A DNA stretch of 64,000 nucleotides from Cladopsammia gracilis (lineage: Eukaryota > Cnidaria > Anthozoa > Scleractinia > Dendrophylliidae), in NCBI GenBank assembly GCA_022457155.1, contig JAJGOT010000342.1, positions 310,001 to 374,000 on the forward strand, in the 5' to 3' direction. Of the stretch, positions 33,601-43,155 are shown piece by piece. The translations under genes and the position numbers were made by a program. Position 1 is the stretch's first letter; each line of letters opens with the position of its first letter. The notes below the pieces were generated by a model. The model was not told where the DNA came from and searched no databases. It was given only the letters and a program-made list of their open reading frames with translations.

Positions 33601-36600
33601 TGACAGCTGTTGTTTTATAGACCATGATAGCGTTCCGCGTCAAATTCCTCTTCTATCAGACATTTTATCTCTATATTATTTTTATTTTCTTCCACGGACA
33701 TTTTAGGGGCCTTTAACTCGTATTTTGAACGTTGCTGTTAATTGTTATTGTCAATAAAATGTAAATTGATTGATTATTTCCACATAACTTCCAGTAGAGT
33801 TTAAGGGAAACCTGTATATAGCGGTCACCCTGTATATAACGGTCACCTGGTCCCAAGGGTGACCGTTATATACAGGTTGACTGTATTTTGATATATTTAA
33901 GCAATATTATTGACAAATGTAGCTTTATTTAGTTTCGAGCTTACCCATTGGACCTGTAAGGCCTGCTGATCCAGGGGGACCCGGTGGACCCGGCGGTCCC
34001 ATATCACCTGGCTCCCCCAAACTTCCGGGTTGTCCGGGATTTCCAGATGATCCTTGAAGACCTTAACAGAAGAGATAAAGGATGGATTTATTAGAAGCTG
34101 AATCTACCTATTGTTGTCCTATTGATCCAAAGTAGTAGTCCGATTTAGTGCCAAGTGGTAAAAACAACAATAATTTTAAGGATATTGAAGTTACTACCCA
34201 CATATTTATATTAAATTGATAATCAAATACTGATGCCCTCCATCAATCGGTTTGTTTTTCTCTTTTTTGTTTCAGTCTCAAGTTACTGTTTTGTTTCTGT
34301 TTCCGATATCATTACGCAATTTTTTTTTTTTTGTTCTTTAGTTATTGTTAAATATTTATATTATGTGCGTGTATGCGTGTGTGTATCCATGTAATCTTTG
34401 AGTATCAATAAAAACTAAATAATAATAATACAATAAAACAATGTACGTTTCGCACGGAGGATAAATGCGACTAATTTAACGCGTATGTTTATTTATTATA
34501 TCTCTTAGTTAGTACGCGCGCTGTGATTGGTCAATTTTCCGGTCCGTATTTTACAGTACGGCCCGCTAAATTTGAGAGTCCCAGCATCGGCCTAGCATAC
34601 CCTTACAAAAGCTGTTTTCTACATTAAAAATTATCCAGAGGAAACGTTTGGAGCTAAATGGGTTAACATGTTGGGTTAAAAATACTCTCTTCGATGAAAT
34701 TTAGCTATAACTTTAGCAAAACATAGGTACGCAATGCGTACAGAAGCGACGACGAGTTTCAACTTGGCGTTAAATCAATAGGTCTGGGGTGCTCTGATAA
34801 AATCAGTGTATCACTTGGCTCCACTAGAAAAGGGTCGGTATGAAATGCAAATTTCGGCGACTTTTAGTCGGTGCAGAGCGTCCTGTAAATAAAATTTGCT
34901 TGAAAATGCTCATTAAACCAGAATATTGCCCCAGCAAATAATATAATACCAGAAGTAGCAAAGGACTTGTATAAAATGACTTTTTTCCAAACATTTGTAA
35001 TTTTTGTACTTATGGTCGTAGGAATAACATATGTTTGTCAGTTGTTGATTGTTTTGTGTTTGATTAAAAACCAAATGTGTGAATGGCCAGGTAAGCCCTT
35101 TTTATACCAGAACTTCCTGTTGAAGACCCAGTAGTGACCATTATGCATTGCGTGATAAAAACAATGTAAGTCTCGATCCCAGGAAATAAATAACAATAAC
35201 AGAGGCGCGTGGAGCATAATGGTCATTACCAGGCCTTTAAGGTCCTGGCTGACACCGATACATGTGATCATGATATGCATGTGAAGATTTATTACACAAT
35301 TGTGGTTGCTGCATTGGTAATTGCACATTTTATCGTGTGCAAAATCAAAACAATTCATCGTTTTTCCTTCATATTTGTGACAAATATGGATTGGAATTTA
35401 TTTTGCCATACTTGGTTGGTATAATTCTATGCTGATTAGGCTTAATATAGGTCACAACACGCATCAAGAACAAGTGACATTTTCATTTTCAAATTATTTG
35501 AGATTAAAATTACATCTGAGTTTGTTTTACTTGTGTGCAATTCAATATTTGTACATCTTGCAAGTTACAATTGATAATCAGTCCATTGTTGTCCGGATAG
35601 CTGTTGTTCTGATTCCTTACAGCGTTACTATGAAGTGTTAATACAGGAAGCACAATTCGAACAGTACAATGTACATGATTAAAACTATTACAATTGCTAA
35701 ATGACAACAACTGGAAATTGTTTCCATGTTTGTGCTTCACAAATTGAAAAGACTTTGTCAGTTCTGAACATGTTTTCAGAGATTATTGGTAGTTTGACAT
35801 TTTGTGGTTTCATTAACGCATGAACAGCAGGTCACCAGTTTCTTCAGCACTTCAGACTTTTTGTCATTGTCACCAGCATTAGTTGATGTGCTAAATGTTT
35901 GCAGATGCATTGACTGGAGGTGATTGAGTACCTTTAAAAGAAAATAAATGAATACCTTGAGATTCAGTTCATGTTTTTAAGTGTTTTGTCATACTAAAGT
36001 TTAAAACCAAAATGGCTTTATGGGGACTTAAAAGCGGAATTAAAGTGCTTCATTTAGATATACAATGGATGATGAAGAATTCAATTTGGGAGCTGAGAGT
36101 TTCATTGTATATATTGAATAAACTATTACATGTGGCTAGTCACATGTAATAACAGGTGAAGACAAAACGAAAATTAAAAAAAAAAACGCACAGAAAAATT
36201 GCCCAATGCCCCCCCCCCCCCACCCCCCTCCCCCACCTTCAAAATTAAAATAGTCCATCCCTTAGCCCAATATGAACAAGATAATGTTCTCACCCTTTCT
36301 CAAGTTTCAGTAATGTGCTTCATGAAAAATGCACGAGGAAAACACTTTGGTAGAAATTCTGAAGATATTGCACCAATTCCCCTACACTGTTAAATTCCAA
36401 CTGAACACATGTTCCAATTTTGTAGCCACTGTTTACCAGAATTACTTCCAAACAGCGAGACATTTCCCTGATGAGAATCAGCTGTAACTATCTTTGAGGT
36501 ATCTACAAGATGGCAAGGAACAAGGATTCATTTCTACATCGTTAGAAGAACGAATCAAAAGTGGAATACACCGATACATGCAGATTTGTGTGAACCAATT

Positions 36601-39600
36601 AGTGTAGTAACTCATTTGCCACGCATAAACAACATAAAACAGAAATAACAACGTAGGCCGGAATTTTCCTTTGACACGATTTAAACATTCTCTGGCTTTG
36701 AAATGAGCATTATACAACCCCACAGCGGCTCTATACTGCATTATAAGATACCATAACTGTATACACAATATGCTGGTAATGATGGCTCACCTTTATTAAT
36801 AGCTTGAATCCGAGATAAACTGTTTAATTTCCTTCTCTTTCTTCAATACAATGAAGTTGCTCCGATATTCTGTACACAACTGATCGTGAATCATCGCACA
36901 CGGCTTCGTTTTCAGGTAACAGCTCTCGTAGGATACTCAGTTATAAGTAAAGTTCAGTAAGCTTAAATCAATGCTATTTCAGTGCTATTTCTGGCCTTCA
37001 GTTCTGATAAGTTCTTTCTGAGACAGGCAAAGATCCGCTCCGGACAGCGCCCAGACTCGATAATTTAGTGGAGAACTTTTGCCTATTGCGAGTGCGAGTA
37101 TGTACTACTGATGAATGTACATCACTTCGTGTCTGTTTGTCTGCAAGTGAGCGCAAATATATTCACGGTAAATAAAGCATGACGGTGTAAAATTTGAAAC
37201 AGACAAACAAACCTAGCTTTCTCCACACTTCGAAACAAAATGGCGGAGCAAACAACGAGTGACCTAGTTCCCAATGTTTCTCGGGTGTAATCCGGACACC
37301 CGGACAGACACCACGGTACGATGGCAATAATACGATGACTTCGTCATCGCTTAAAAATTGATAAGCGGCGAATTAAAAGCAAAATTCTCGAGTAAGCTTA
37401 AGCTTAAGACTTACATATTTATTGTTTTGGTATTTAGCATTTTGGCTGTAAGATATAAAAACTCGAGTAACTCGGCAAATTCGTTTAACTCTAACAACTT
37501 AATTCAGCAATGACAAAAGAGTACCTTTCTTCGTAAGAAAACGTCTCTGTGAAAAACATAAAGCTGCAAAACAACTTGAAACGGCTTCCATCGGCAAACT
37601 GTATCATGTTTGATCAAGTTCTTGTCTGGTTATAAACTTAATATATATAGCTAGGCTTAGCCTAACAGCGTTGCCCTCTGAAGACCCTCTGAACAAGCTT
37701 AACTAAGGTGAAACTTAACTTAGGTGATAGGACGGAATTAAGATTGACGACCGGGCTATTTTTCAATTTTAGCAATTCTCAAAAACAGTAAGCTTAACCG
37801 ACCGTCTGCACAGTACATTTAGACCGTACAAAAGTTCACAAAAACACATTTTTCTCCGTCTAGAATAACTATTACGACTATTTTCCGAATAAAATACACT
37901 TGTTGCTAGTCAAAAATGCCCGAGAAACTGATTTGGAAATCAAAATTGCAAAAATACACAAACATATTTGCATAAGGCGACGCGAGTATAAAATCTAAGT
38001 CTTGTTTTGTTTACATAAAATCGCTTTTCAATCTATGTAATGAATGAACAAACACACAAAAATGGACAACACAATATATCTTCTTTCGAAAAATTTTATT
38101 CAAATCTCCATTAGTTTATGTTTAAAAGCAAAACGCAAAACGCGCATATCGAGGCCGAGCCATGTCTTCGATGAAATTCAAGAAATTAATACAACTACAC
38201 GCTACACGTTTAAAAAAATTCTCCACACAAACAAAAAGTCAATCACAGATTGATATCAAGATAAATTCTCATCGAAAAATGTAATTTGTTTTACCTTTAA
38301 GTTCTTCCGGCGACTACTGTGCTTGGAAATTCTATAAATCTCCGCTTTGGTGCTGAAATCCGTAAAACGAACCCATCTCTCGCATTGCTAAAAACGTATA
38401 TAGTTCCTCGAAGCAAGATTTTATCCCTGAAAGCTCTTCTTTTTCCACTAAAGCGGCTTCTGAGTATCCCTTGATTAGTATCTCTGTCTTGAATAGCAAA
38501 CCACGGAAAAATGCAGGAAAATAACGACTTTAATTTAAACCGTTTTCGTCGCTCAGTAAACACAGCAAAACAGCAGTGTTTTCCTAGCTGACGTGACATT
38601 CGGCCGTGTAACCGCGCGAAAAACAAAGCCTCGCTTTTGTTTCAACATGGCGTCGTACGCGCATGTTTTGCGACGTCATACGCGCCCGCGAGCTAGCCCT
38701 GCGCGACGGCGGAGCCCGGAGGGCGGCGGGCATACTCGCGCCCGCGAAGCATTCCGCTAGCTATGACCATGAAAAATGACGGGCATAGGTTCTATGAGTA
38801 TGGTGCTCCGCCGGGCCGTCGACCCGCGGGCTCCGCTATTGAGCTTAAGTTCAGACATATCGTTTGTGGCAGTGGCTTTAATAAGAACAAACTTGAAGCT
38901 ACAGATTTACGCTAAAAGTGTACCTTGATTCCTCAGCGAAATTTTGTCCTTGCAGTGGATTCCATGAAAACAATTTTTGCGTATTCGCGAATACGCTCTT
39001 GCTGCAGCTCACGCTGAAAATTTGTCAGGTGCGATTGAAATTCAAACTCATCTATGCACAAAGTTCGGCATGAAGCCACTAAAGCACACAAAAAAGCTAA
39101 GCCAAAAACAACTTGCAGTCTTTGATGACGACATTTTTTCAGTGTCCTTGTAGAAGTTTGAAAGTTTTTCCGTTCACCGCTGTAGACCGAAATGCTGCCA
39201 CAGGCACATTTTCCAGTTTGACAAACATGTTTGTTTTGGCGATTTTATCGCGGCGTTTTCATTCTTCTTTTCCTCACTTGTCTTCGCCAGTAACGAAGAA
39301 TGTTTTCAAAGAAAATTACCTTGTGTCAGGTTTCCGTCGTCCTATCGAACACTAGAAGAATAAATTAATTCGTTTATATAGTTTTCATCCAAGAGCCACG
39401 CAAGTTCACTCCGAATCGAGGACCGATTACACTATTTTTGAAAGCCAATAACATTTGCTCTTTGCTTTCTTGTGACGTACGTCAGTCAAATGAAGCCGTC
39501 TATCTTTTGACTTGAAAGGTTTTCCTTTATCTCCGATTTAGAGATATAATAAATATCTTATTAGCCTCGTTTTTCTGGGCTATAAATCGAGGGGTAAAAA

Positions 39601-41541
39601 ACTCGGTCCGTAACTTACGGTACGGACCTCGAACTCGGCTAATAAGAGGTATTTATTTTTTTCTCAGAGCGCGAGCGGGCGGAATTCTGCGAATCCTGCA
39701 ATATGATTGGTTCCGGGAGCGGGCGGAAATTTACGATCTTGCCCGCTCACTCAACGATTCCTCCCGGGTTGCGTTGTTGCATTTGTGACTCCGTTGTTTT
39801 AAGCTTGTGAGCCCTGGTATTATTGAATTTTCTCGTCAAATATGGACCCAGACGAAAGCTACCAAAGCGAAAGCGAATTTTATTAGCTAGATAAAATATT
39901 TAACGACATAAATGAAGGAAACAATGAAGAAACCGACCAGCAAAGTTCCACCATGCATGGCTGACATCGGCTGACAAAGATCCGAAAACACACTAAAGAT
40001 CCTAACGCTTCAACGAGGTATCAAAAAGACTCAATGAAGAATGAGAGATTACACTAAGTGGATAGAGAAAATAAAGGCCAATGTTATTCCTCGAAAAGGC
40101 GAGTACAAGTTTGGATTTTATGATTTGTTGATTTTATAGTTTGTTCGGCGTTTGTTGCTGTTTTTTTTTTTTTTGCAAAGCGACATTTTGTGACTTAAAA
40201 AATTACTGTGATTAGACAATCTAGCGCTTGTTTACAATGGTTTTGACTACATTTGATTTAAGTGTTGTTATTTTTCTGTTTTTCTTTTTCTTCTAATCGA
40301 GATTCTGTGAAATTTCATTAAAAAAGCGTTGCTTAAATTTGTCATTCTAGTTTTGTACGGGTTATTTTCAGTTAATTTATACGCATTTTCGCGATCGGAT
40401 TTTACGAGATAATTCGTACTTTAACTACATTGCTCGGTTAGTATGCTTATATTCCACAGTTTCCTTCTTTTATCTAAATTCTGTAAGTTTTCATTCAAGA
40501 AGATATGATTTTTAAATAAGAATAACTCAGTTTAAGCTTTCGCACTGCTATGAATGAATTAAGGCGCTGTTACACCAGGCAATGTTTCGTGCAACTTGTC
40601 TCGCAATTTTGTTGCGACACAAGTTGCATGAAAAATTGCCTAGTGTAACATACCCCGCAACAAACATTTCTCGCGATTTTTTTGTTGCCGCAGTCGTTGC
40701 GAGAAGTAGAAGTCGGTTCTACTTTTCGCAACGATTCTCGCCACGCCGCAACGAATTTTTCAAGCGTTGCGTAGTGTAACACGTTTCCTGCAACTTGTGT
40801 CGCAACGTTTTGTGACTTTAGCCGATGAAATTGCTCCTTTCACCGTCGGGCGAGACAAATTGCAAGAAACATTGCCTAGTGTTAGTAACACCCTCCAGGC
40901 AACTTGTCTCGCAGCATCGCAACGCACGGTTTTTAGTTGTTGCGAGACAAGTTGCACGAAATATTGCCTAGTGTAACAGCGCCTTTACGCTCGACTTTCC
41001 ATTTGTAGAAAAATTTGAATAGTTTTTAAAGTTAATCTTCAGCTTTCCACGGCTTCGCTGTAGGCAAGAACATTTCTCTATCCTCACCGCAGGCAAACAC
41101 AACAGCCGTTTATTCTACCGAGAGAAATAAACTGATAGAAATTAGTTCACTTTGCGAAGTAAGTTTTTTTGTTTCCGAATGAAAAAGTTGTCAAGATTAC
41201 CGAGTTACTTTTTGCACGCGTTGTGTCAGTTTTGCTTTACGCGGCGCGTAAAGACATTTCTTGAAAAGCTGTACAAGTATATCAAGATTTTCTCGGCAAA
41301 TCGTAGAATTGTATACGTAGTAGGAAAAAAATAAATAAGTTATTTACCGGCCTTGGTCGGTCCGTATAGGAAAAAACTGTGCCCTCGGTCTCGAGTACGG
41401 CCCTCGGCCTGCGGCCTCGGGCCGTACTCGAGACCTCTGGCACAGTTTTTTCCTATACGGACCTCCCGGCCGGTAAATAACATATATAAATCCTCCCAAA
41501 GAATAAGGCCAAGAATAGAAAGCCTGCATTTTAAACCGAAT

Positions 41542-41588
<47 letters not shown>

Positions 41589-43155
41589 TATGGACAACTC
41601 GTAATTTGTGATTTGTCTTCGCCTAAATGATCTGCAGGAGGAGCTAAAGACAAAAGGATTACGATAGATGTACATGTATTGCAAAATCAACACATTATCG
41701 TGGAGCGTTGCGTGACGAGACAAATAACGGCATCCTTCGCCGTTGGATAGAACTTAACTACGACCGACAGCGTATAATATTAAGCAGCAGTTATTCTTCT
41801 CGGACTTACCATATATGAGCTGAAATATATAAGTCCGAAAAGAATAACTGTTTTAGTAAATTTTCAAACACTCAAGAACATCTTTTCGAAGTTTTTCAAA
41901 ATTACAAACGTCGAGAAAATGAGTAAAAAACGCAAACCTTTTCACGTTTTTAGCACAAAACGTTTTTTTTTTTAATTCAAAATTAGGAGTGACGTGATTA
42001 ACGCGCGCACAATCAGAGTGGAGTTGATAGCAAGGAAATATATTTGATTCCTCAGATATAGGCTGGTGGAGTGTAAATTTCACGTTTTTACCCAATGTTA
42101 CTGGCAATCAGCTAGTACACATTATACATACCTGGAGGACCAGCTAAACCTCCAGGGGCTCCAGGGAAGTCCCTGAGGTCCCGGTGGTCCAGGTGGCCCT
42201 GGTATTCCCTTAGGTCCGGTTGGCCCAGGAGGTCCAGCGGGGCCGACAGGACCGTCGGGTCCTTGGGGTCCTGGTTGCGGTGGGGGAGGGGGTGGGAGTG
42301 TTGCCGGAGGAGGGTAGTAATAGTTACAACAGGAGGGTGAACATGCTGGTGAACAGTAGGCCGGACAGTTGTAGCCACAAGGAGAAGCTTCGCGTTTGAA
42401 ATCTAAAAATGAAGAAAGAAGTTATAAGTTATATAAGGCATTCAGATCAGCAATTGACAACATATATTTGAATTTAAGATGATCAGCCCAGGACCATAAG
42501 AAGTATCCCCTTTAATAGGCCATTTGCACGATGACGTCATATAACTACAACTACCAGAATCCTTCAGTTTTTTGTTTTGTAGTGCAAATTAGGGCTATTG
42601 TTATTTAAACCGCACTGGGATTGCAAAATTTAAATAAGAAAGGAAAAACGAAATGAATTCTGGTAGTTGTAGTTAAATGACGCCATCGTGCAAATGGCCT
42701 ATTGCAAAGATTATATGAGCGTTTTGCCGGCCGGTATCAGGAAAAGTGTCCCCATAACGGCGGTGTCCCAAATTCAAAGTGGGGGTTCCATTGCACTTAA
42801 CACTGTATCTCTTTAGCGCCGAACCTGTTGTTATTGTTGGTTACAGCGTTGTTCAAATTGACAGTCGCATCAACGTTGTAAGTTGAACGTTTAAAGGATT
42901 CAAAACGGTTATGAAAAAAACATGTCACGAAGCCTATTTTAAAAACGCAATTATTTTTTTTTTTGTAACTTACTCTACCATCGTAAAGGATGCTTGCTGG
43001 GTAAAATGGAATACGCCATTGTATTTTAGGATGCTATAAAATATATGATTTGGGTCGCATTTACCTTCTTTTAGCGCAAGAGGACTTCCGACAGATATAC
43101 TGAACATTAACCAAGTTCCCAAATAGAAAATATGTGACCAGTATGTCCAATCCAT
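22514..43155 (-). CDS. Long minicollagen-like nematocyst-type protein, three cysteine-rich domains, 12 coding exons (~773 aa)
   Basis: Minicollagens are cnidarian-specific capsule-wall proteins of nematocysts, crosslinked through disulfides of their cysteine-rich domains (CRDs). In order: signal peptide ([15 protein letters not shown]...), a propeptide ending KR, CRD1 [18 protein letters not shown], a proline stretch, Gly-X-Y repeats, CRD2 [18 protein letters not shown], several Gly-X-Y blocks separated by [16 protein letters not shown] or Ser/Thr-rich linkers, CRD3 [19 protein letters not shown], then a ~100-residue basic Lys/Gln/Val tail. All eleven junctions are phase 1 and rebuild Gly codons at almost every one. 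Classical minicollagens are far shorter, with one CRD at each end, so this is an expanded form. One exon (42132-42402) has a single extra base that breaks the frame. The reading is strong for the family and provisional for the exact exon set. Confidence 0.85.
23105..23296 (-). CDS. Minicollagen-like gene, exon 11
   Basis: Acceptor TTGTTTAG|GA and donor ACAG|GTAG. 64 codons: [33 protein letters not shown], then a linker [18 protein letters not shown]. The split G codon continues Gly-X-Y into exon 12. Confidence 0.85.
23363..23667 (-). pseudogene. Fossil duplicate collagen exon split by a MITE
   Basis: 23363-23429 still reads [19 protein letters not shown], like exons 11 and 12, and 23648-23667 matches the first codons of those exons (CCTGAGGATCTTTGTG). 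A 218-bp foldback separates the halves. Neither half keeps usable splice sites. Confidence 0.7.
23430..23647. mobile_element. TIR element with GCTCGC array
   Basis: GGGGTATCGAATGG (23431-23444) and CCATTCGATACCAC (23632-23645) are inverted. The interior is about fifteen copies of GCTCGC and variants such as GTTCGC. Flanks TTGAG and CTGAG may be the target duplication inside the fossil exon. Confidence 0.75.
23966..24236 (+). mobile_element. tRNA-derived SINE (tRNA-Ser-like head)
   Basis: The head GGAGGCAGCGTGGTCGAGTG (A box TGGTCGAGTGG) leads to GGACTTGAAATCC (anticodon-arm-like, TGA) and the B box GGTCCAAGTCC. The body CTGGTTTGCCTCCTGCCAGT is followed by TTGGGATTTTT, and the tail is ATTTATTTATTT. 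The body may be the conserved central domain of a metazoan SINE superfamily. Stem mismatches argue against a working tRNA gene. Confidence 0.75.
24240..24800. other. Intron of the minicollagen gene
   Basis: Holds paired CTGAAACGAGA blocks (23813, 24248, 24636) indicating old repeat copies. No exon seen. Confidence 0.4.
24821..25042 (-). CDS. Minicollagen-like gene, exon 10
   Basis: Acceptor GAACTAG|GA and donor GCAG|GTAG. 74 codons: [34 protein letters not shown], then a Ser/Thr-rich linker ([18 protein letters not shown]) ending GHAG. The linker could be O-glycosylated. Confidence 0.85.
25169..25337. mobile_element. MITE-like foldback
   Basis: Ends AAAGGCCTTTGTTCACCCAA and TTGGGTGAAAATGGGCCTTT are inverted. 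A clean target duplication was not found. Confidence 0.5.
25525..26730. other. Intron sequence with a partial CACCTTATTCC MITE
   Basis: TTATTCCAAAATGGCGGCCA at 25529 is one end of the family at 12.5 and 54.7 kb. No second end follows. The rest holds nothing recognised. Confidence 0.5.
26736..27097. mobile_element. MITE with TGA target duplication (Harbinger-like)
   Basis: GGCTATGTCTACACTATACC (26736) and GTATAGTGTAGACATAGCC (27079-27097) are inverted and flanked by TGA (26733-26735, 27098-27100). Confidence 0.85.
27199..27252 (-). CDS. Minicollagen-like gene, exon 9 (54 bp)
   Basis: Acceptor TTCATTCAG|TG and donor ATGG|GTAAGA. Encodes [17 protein letters not shown], a Gly/Ala segment without strict Gly-X-Y. 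Phase 1 on both sides. Confidence 0.65.
27630..27670. repeat. Poly-C then poly-A run
   Basis: Low-complexity tract (about 19 Cs, then AAAAAAAAAAAA). The proline-lysine frame across it is an artefact. Confidence 0.9.
27878..27934 (-). CDS. Minicollagen-like gene, exon 8 (57 bp)
   Basis: Acceptor TTCTAAG|GA and donor ACAG|GTACTA. Encodes [18 protein letters not shown]. The VPLP start matches exons 6 and 7, so it looks like one of those exons after loss of its collagen part. Confidence 0.6.
28205..28218. repeat. Poly-C run
   Basis: Fourteen or more Cs followed by CTCCCC. Confidence 0.85.
28584..28952. mobile_element. TIR-like element with CCGAGAC array
   Basis: GGGTGGCGAATGGTAA (about 28596) and GGTGCCATTCACCACCC (about 28931-28947) form imperfect inverted ends. 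Between them CCGAGAC and close variants recur about twenty times. No coding frame. Confidence 0.6.
28960..29760. other. Intron sequence, no exon seen
   Basis: TTTTGTTTTGAAATGCTCTA and GATTGGTTGCACGC near 29110 resemble 25205-25260, so a distant copy of the 25.2-kb repeat may be present. Confidence 0.35.
29770..29903. mobile_element. MITE foldback with TTA target duplication
   Basis: GGCCCTGTTTACATGAGGTA and its complement CCTCATGTAAACAGGCCC, flanked by TTA (29767-29769, 29904-29906). Nearly the whole 134 bp folds. Confidence 0.85.
30051..30248 (-). CDS. Minicollagen-like gene, exon 7 (198 bp)
   Basis: Acceptor CATTGTAG|GA and donor [28 protein letters not shown], then Gly-X-Y with [14 protein letters not shown] and the linker [14 protein letters not shown]. 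Near-duplicate of exon 6. Confidence 0.85.
30556..30657. repeat. Foldback in a duplicated intron
   Basis: AGATAAAATATTCGCGTCCG and its complement at the far end. Centre GGCTCGCCTTCGGCTCGCC. The matching intron at 31.4-31.98 kb lacks it. Confidence 0.8.
31214..31411 (-). CDS. Minicollagen-like gene, exon 6 (198 bp)
   Basis: Acceptor CATTACAG|GA, donor GCAG|GTACTT. Same length and order as exon 7 ([18 protein letters not shown], then [15 protein letters not shown]). Flanking intron sequence is also duplicated. Confidence 0.85.
31980..32159 (-). CDS. Minicollagen-like gene, exon 5 (180 bp)
   Basis: Acceptor TACAATAG|GC, donor [42 protein letters not shown], then the linker [14 protein letters not shown] shared with exons 6 and 7. 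Confidence 0.85.
32282..32515 (-). CDS. Minicollagen-like gene, exon 4 (internal CRD2)
   Basis: Acceptor TATTAG|GA, donor GCGG|GTAAGT. Gly-X-Y ([19 protein letters not shown]), then [18 protein letters not shown] with canonical 3-3-3-3 spacing, then [12 protein letters not shown]. An internal CRD between collagen blocks departs from the classical two-CRD plan. Confidence 0.88.
32660..33883. mobile_element. Pogo/Tigger-like nonautonomous element with TA duplication
   Basis: CAGTCAAACCTGTATAAAAC (32660) and ATATACAGGTTGACTG (33868-33883) are inverted ends flanked by TA. Sub-terminal GTATATAGCGGTCACC units repeat several times near both ends. No intact transposase. Confidence 0.8.
33127..33154 (+). 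other. Hammerhead-like core (Penelope-type signature)
   Basis: CTGATGA, a short stem GGCAGCATTGCC, GAAA, then CGTC. All invariant core blocks of a type I hammerhead are present, but an extra A precedes the stem and helix III is only the self-complementary ACGT, which would need a dimer to act. It is inside the Tigger-like element. Confidence 0.35.
33945..34061 (-). CDS. Minicollagen-like gene, exon 3 (117 bp)
   Basis: Acceptor CTGTTAAG|GT, donor ATGG|GTAAGC. Pure Gly-X-Y ([18 protein letters not shown], then [18 protein letters not shown]). Bridges CRD1 helix to exon 4 with the triplet register kept. Confidence 0.85.
34491..34720. repeat. Long dispersed repeat R3, left part (empty site of a MITE)
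   Basis: CTCTTAGTTAGTACGCGCGC, a GGTCCGTATTTTACAGTACG foldback, then CATTAAAAATTATCCAGAGG. It matches 58320-58820, which carries a MITE at GCTAA|ATTTG where this copy has none. Confidence 0.85.
34721..37355. other. Large intron region without recognised exons
   Basis: Short frames on both strands (35038-36768) overlap and show no motif. Contains a small palindrome at 36129-36152 (TTACATGTGGCTAGTCACAT) and a poly-C run near 36209. It interrupts repeat R3 relative to the 58-60 kb copy. Confidence 0.4.
37360..37641. repeat. Repeat R3, middle part
   Basis: Matches 58850-59130 (AAAACTCGAGTAAC, AAAACATAAAGCTGCAAAAC, CATCGGCAAACTGTATCATG). Ends at the insertion of the 1.2-kb element. Confidence 0.85.
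37642..38843 (-). mobile_element. 1.2-kb nonautonomous element E1, copy 1
   Basis: Flanked by CTTAA (37637-37641, 38844-38848). The R3 copy at 59.13 kb shows the empty site ATAAACTTAAGTTC. Ends TATATATAGCTAGGCTTAG and GGGCTCCGCTATTGAG. A CpG-rich hairpin (38800-38830) lies just inside one end. The second copy is 48514-49750, opposite orientation. No credible reading frame. Confidence 0.8.
38849..39660. repeat. Repeat R3, right part
   Basis: Matches 59130-59880 closely, e.g. AAAGTTCGGCATGAAGCCAC and TTGTGACGTACGTCAGTCAA. Ends in a GGTCCGTAAC/GTACGGACC foldback (39568-39646). The short frame at 39113 occurs in both copies and looks like repeat sequence, not a gene. Confidence 0.85.
39661..40560. 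other. No gene recognised
   Basis: Intron sequence of the minicollagen gene with a T-run at 40161-40174. Confidence 0.4.
40562..40984. mobile_element. MITE with TTA target duplication
   Basis: AGGCGCTGTTACACCAGGCA and TGCCTAGTGTAACAGCGCCT are inverted and flanked by TTA. Inside, GCAACTTGTCTCGCAA-type and CCTAGTGTAAC units recur, so the TIR itself seems partly multiplied. Confidence 0.85.
41341..41480. repeat. Foldback, GTCCGTATAGG arms
   Basis: TATTTACCGGCCTTGGTCGG and its complement. Centre CGGCCTGCGGCCTCGGGCCG. Confidence 0.85.
41539..41589. repeat. (TTTA)n microsatellite
   Basis: About thirteen TTTA units. Confidence 0.95.
41791..41847. repeat. Short foldback
   Basis: TTATTCTTCTCGGACTTA and TAAGTCCGAAAAGAATAA face each other. 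Confidence 0.75.
42132..42402 (-). CDS. Minicollagen-like gene, exon 2 (CRD1), one-base frame break
   Basis: Acceptor TTTTTAG|AT and donor CCAG|GTATGT. Encodes FKREASP (KR is a plausible propeptide cleavage site), CRD1 [18 protein letters not shown], a polyproline stretch [15 protein letters not shown], then about 15 Gly-X-Y triplets. The exon is 271 bp where phase 1 to 1 needs a multiple of 3. Reading breaks at a GGG run (42164-42166, plus strand): before it and after it Gly-X-Y is perfect, but in different frames. Either an assembly/sequencing error or a real null allele. Confidence 0.85.
42515..42703. mobile_element. Foldback MITE, CATTTGCACGATGACGTCAT family
   Basis: AATAGGCCATTTGCACGATG and CATCGTGCAAATGGCCTATT are perfect inverted ends. 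Interior CTACAACTACCAGAATCC/GAATTCTGGTAGTTGTAG also pairs. Confidence 0.85.
43065..43155 (-). CDS. Minicollagen-like gene, exon 1 coding part (signal peptide)
   Basis: ATG at 43155-43153 gives [20 protein letters not shown], then [10 protein letters not shown], with donor GAAG|GTAAAT. A likely 5' UTR acceptor TTTCAATTTCAG ends 16 bp upstream of the ATG. Phase 1 joins it to KR and CRD1. Confidence 0.75.

Noticed and set aside
35038..36768. Several frames of 64-106 residues
   Set aside because: They overlap on both strands, have no motif or splice support, and fit random open frames in AT-rich DNA.
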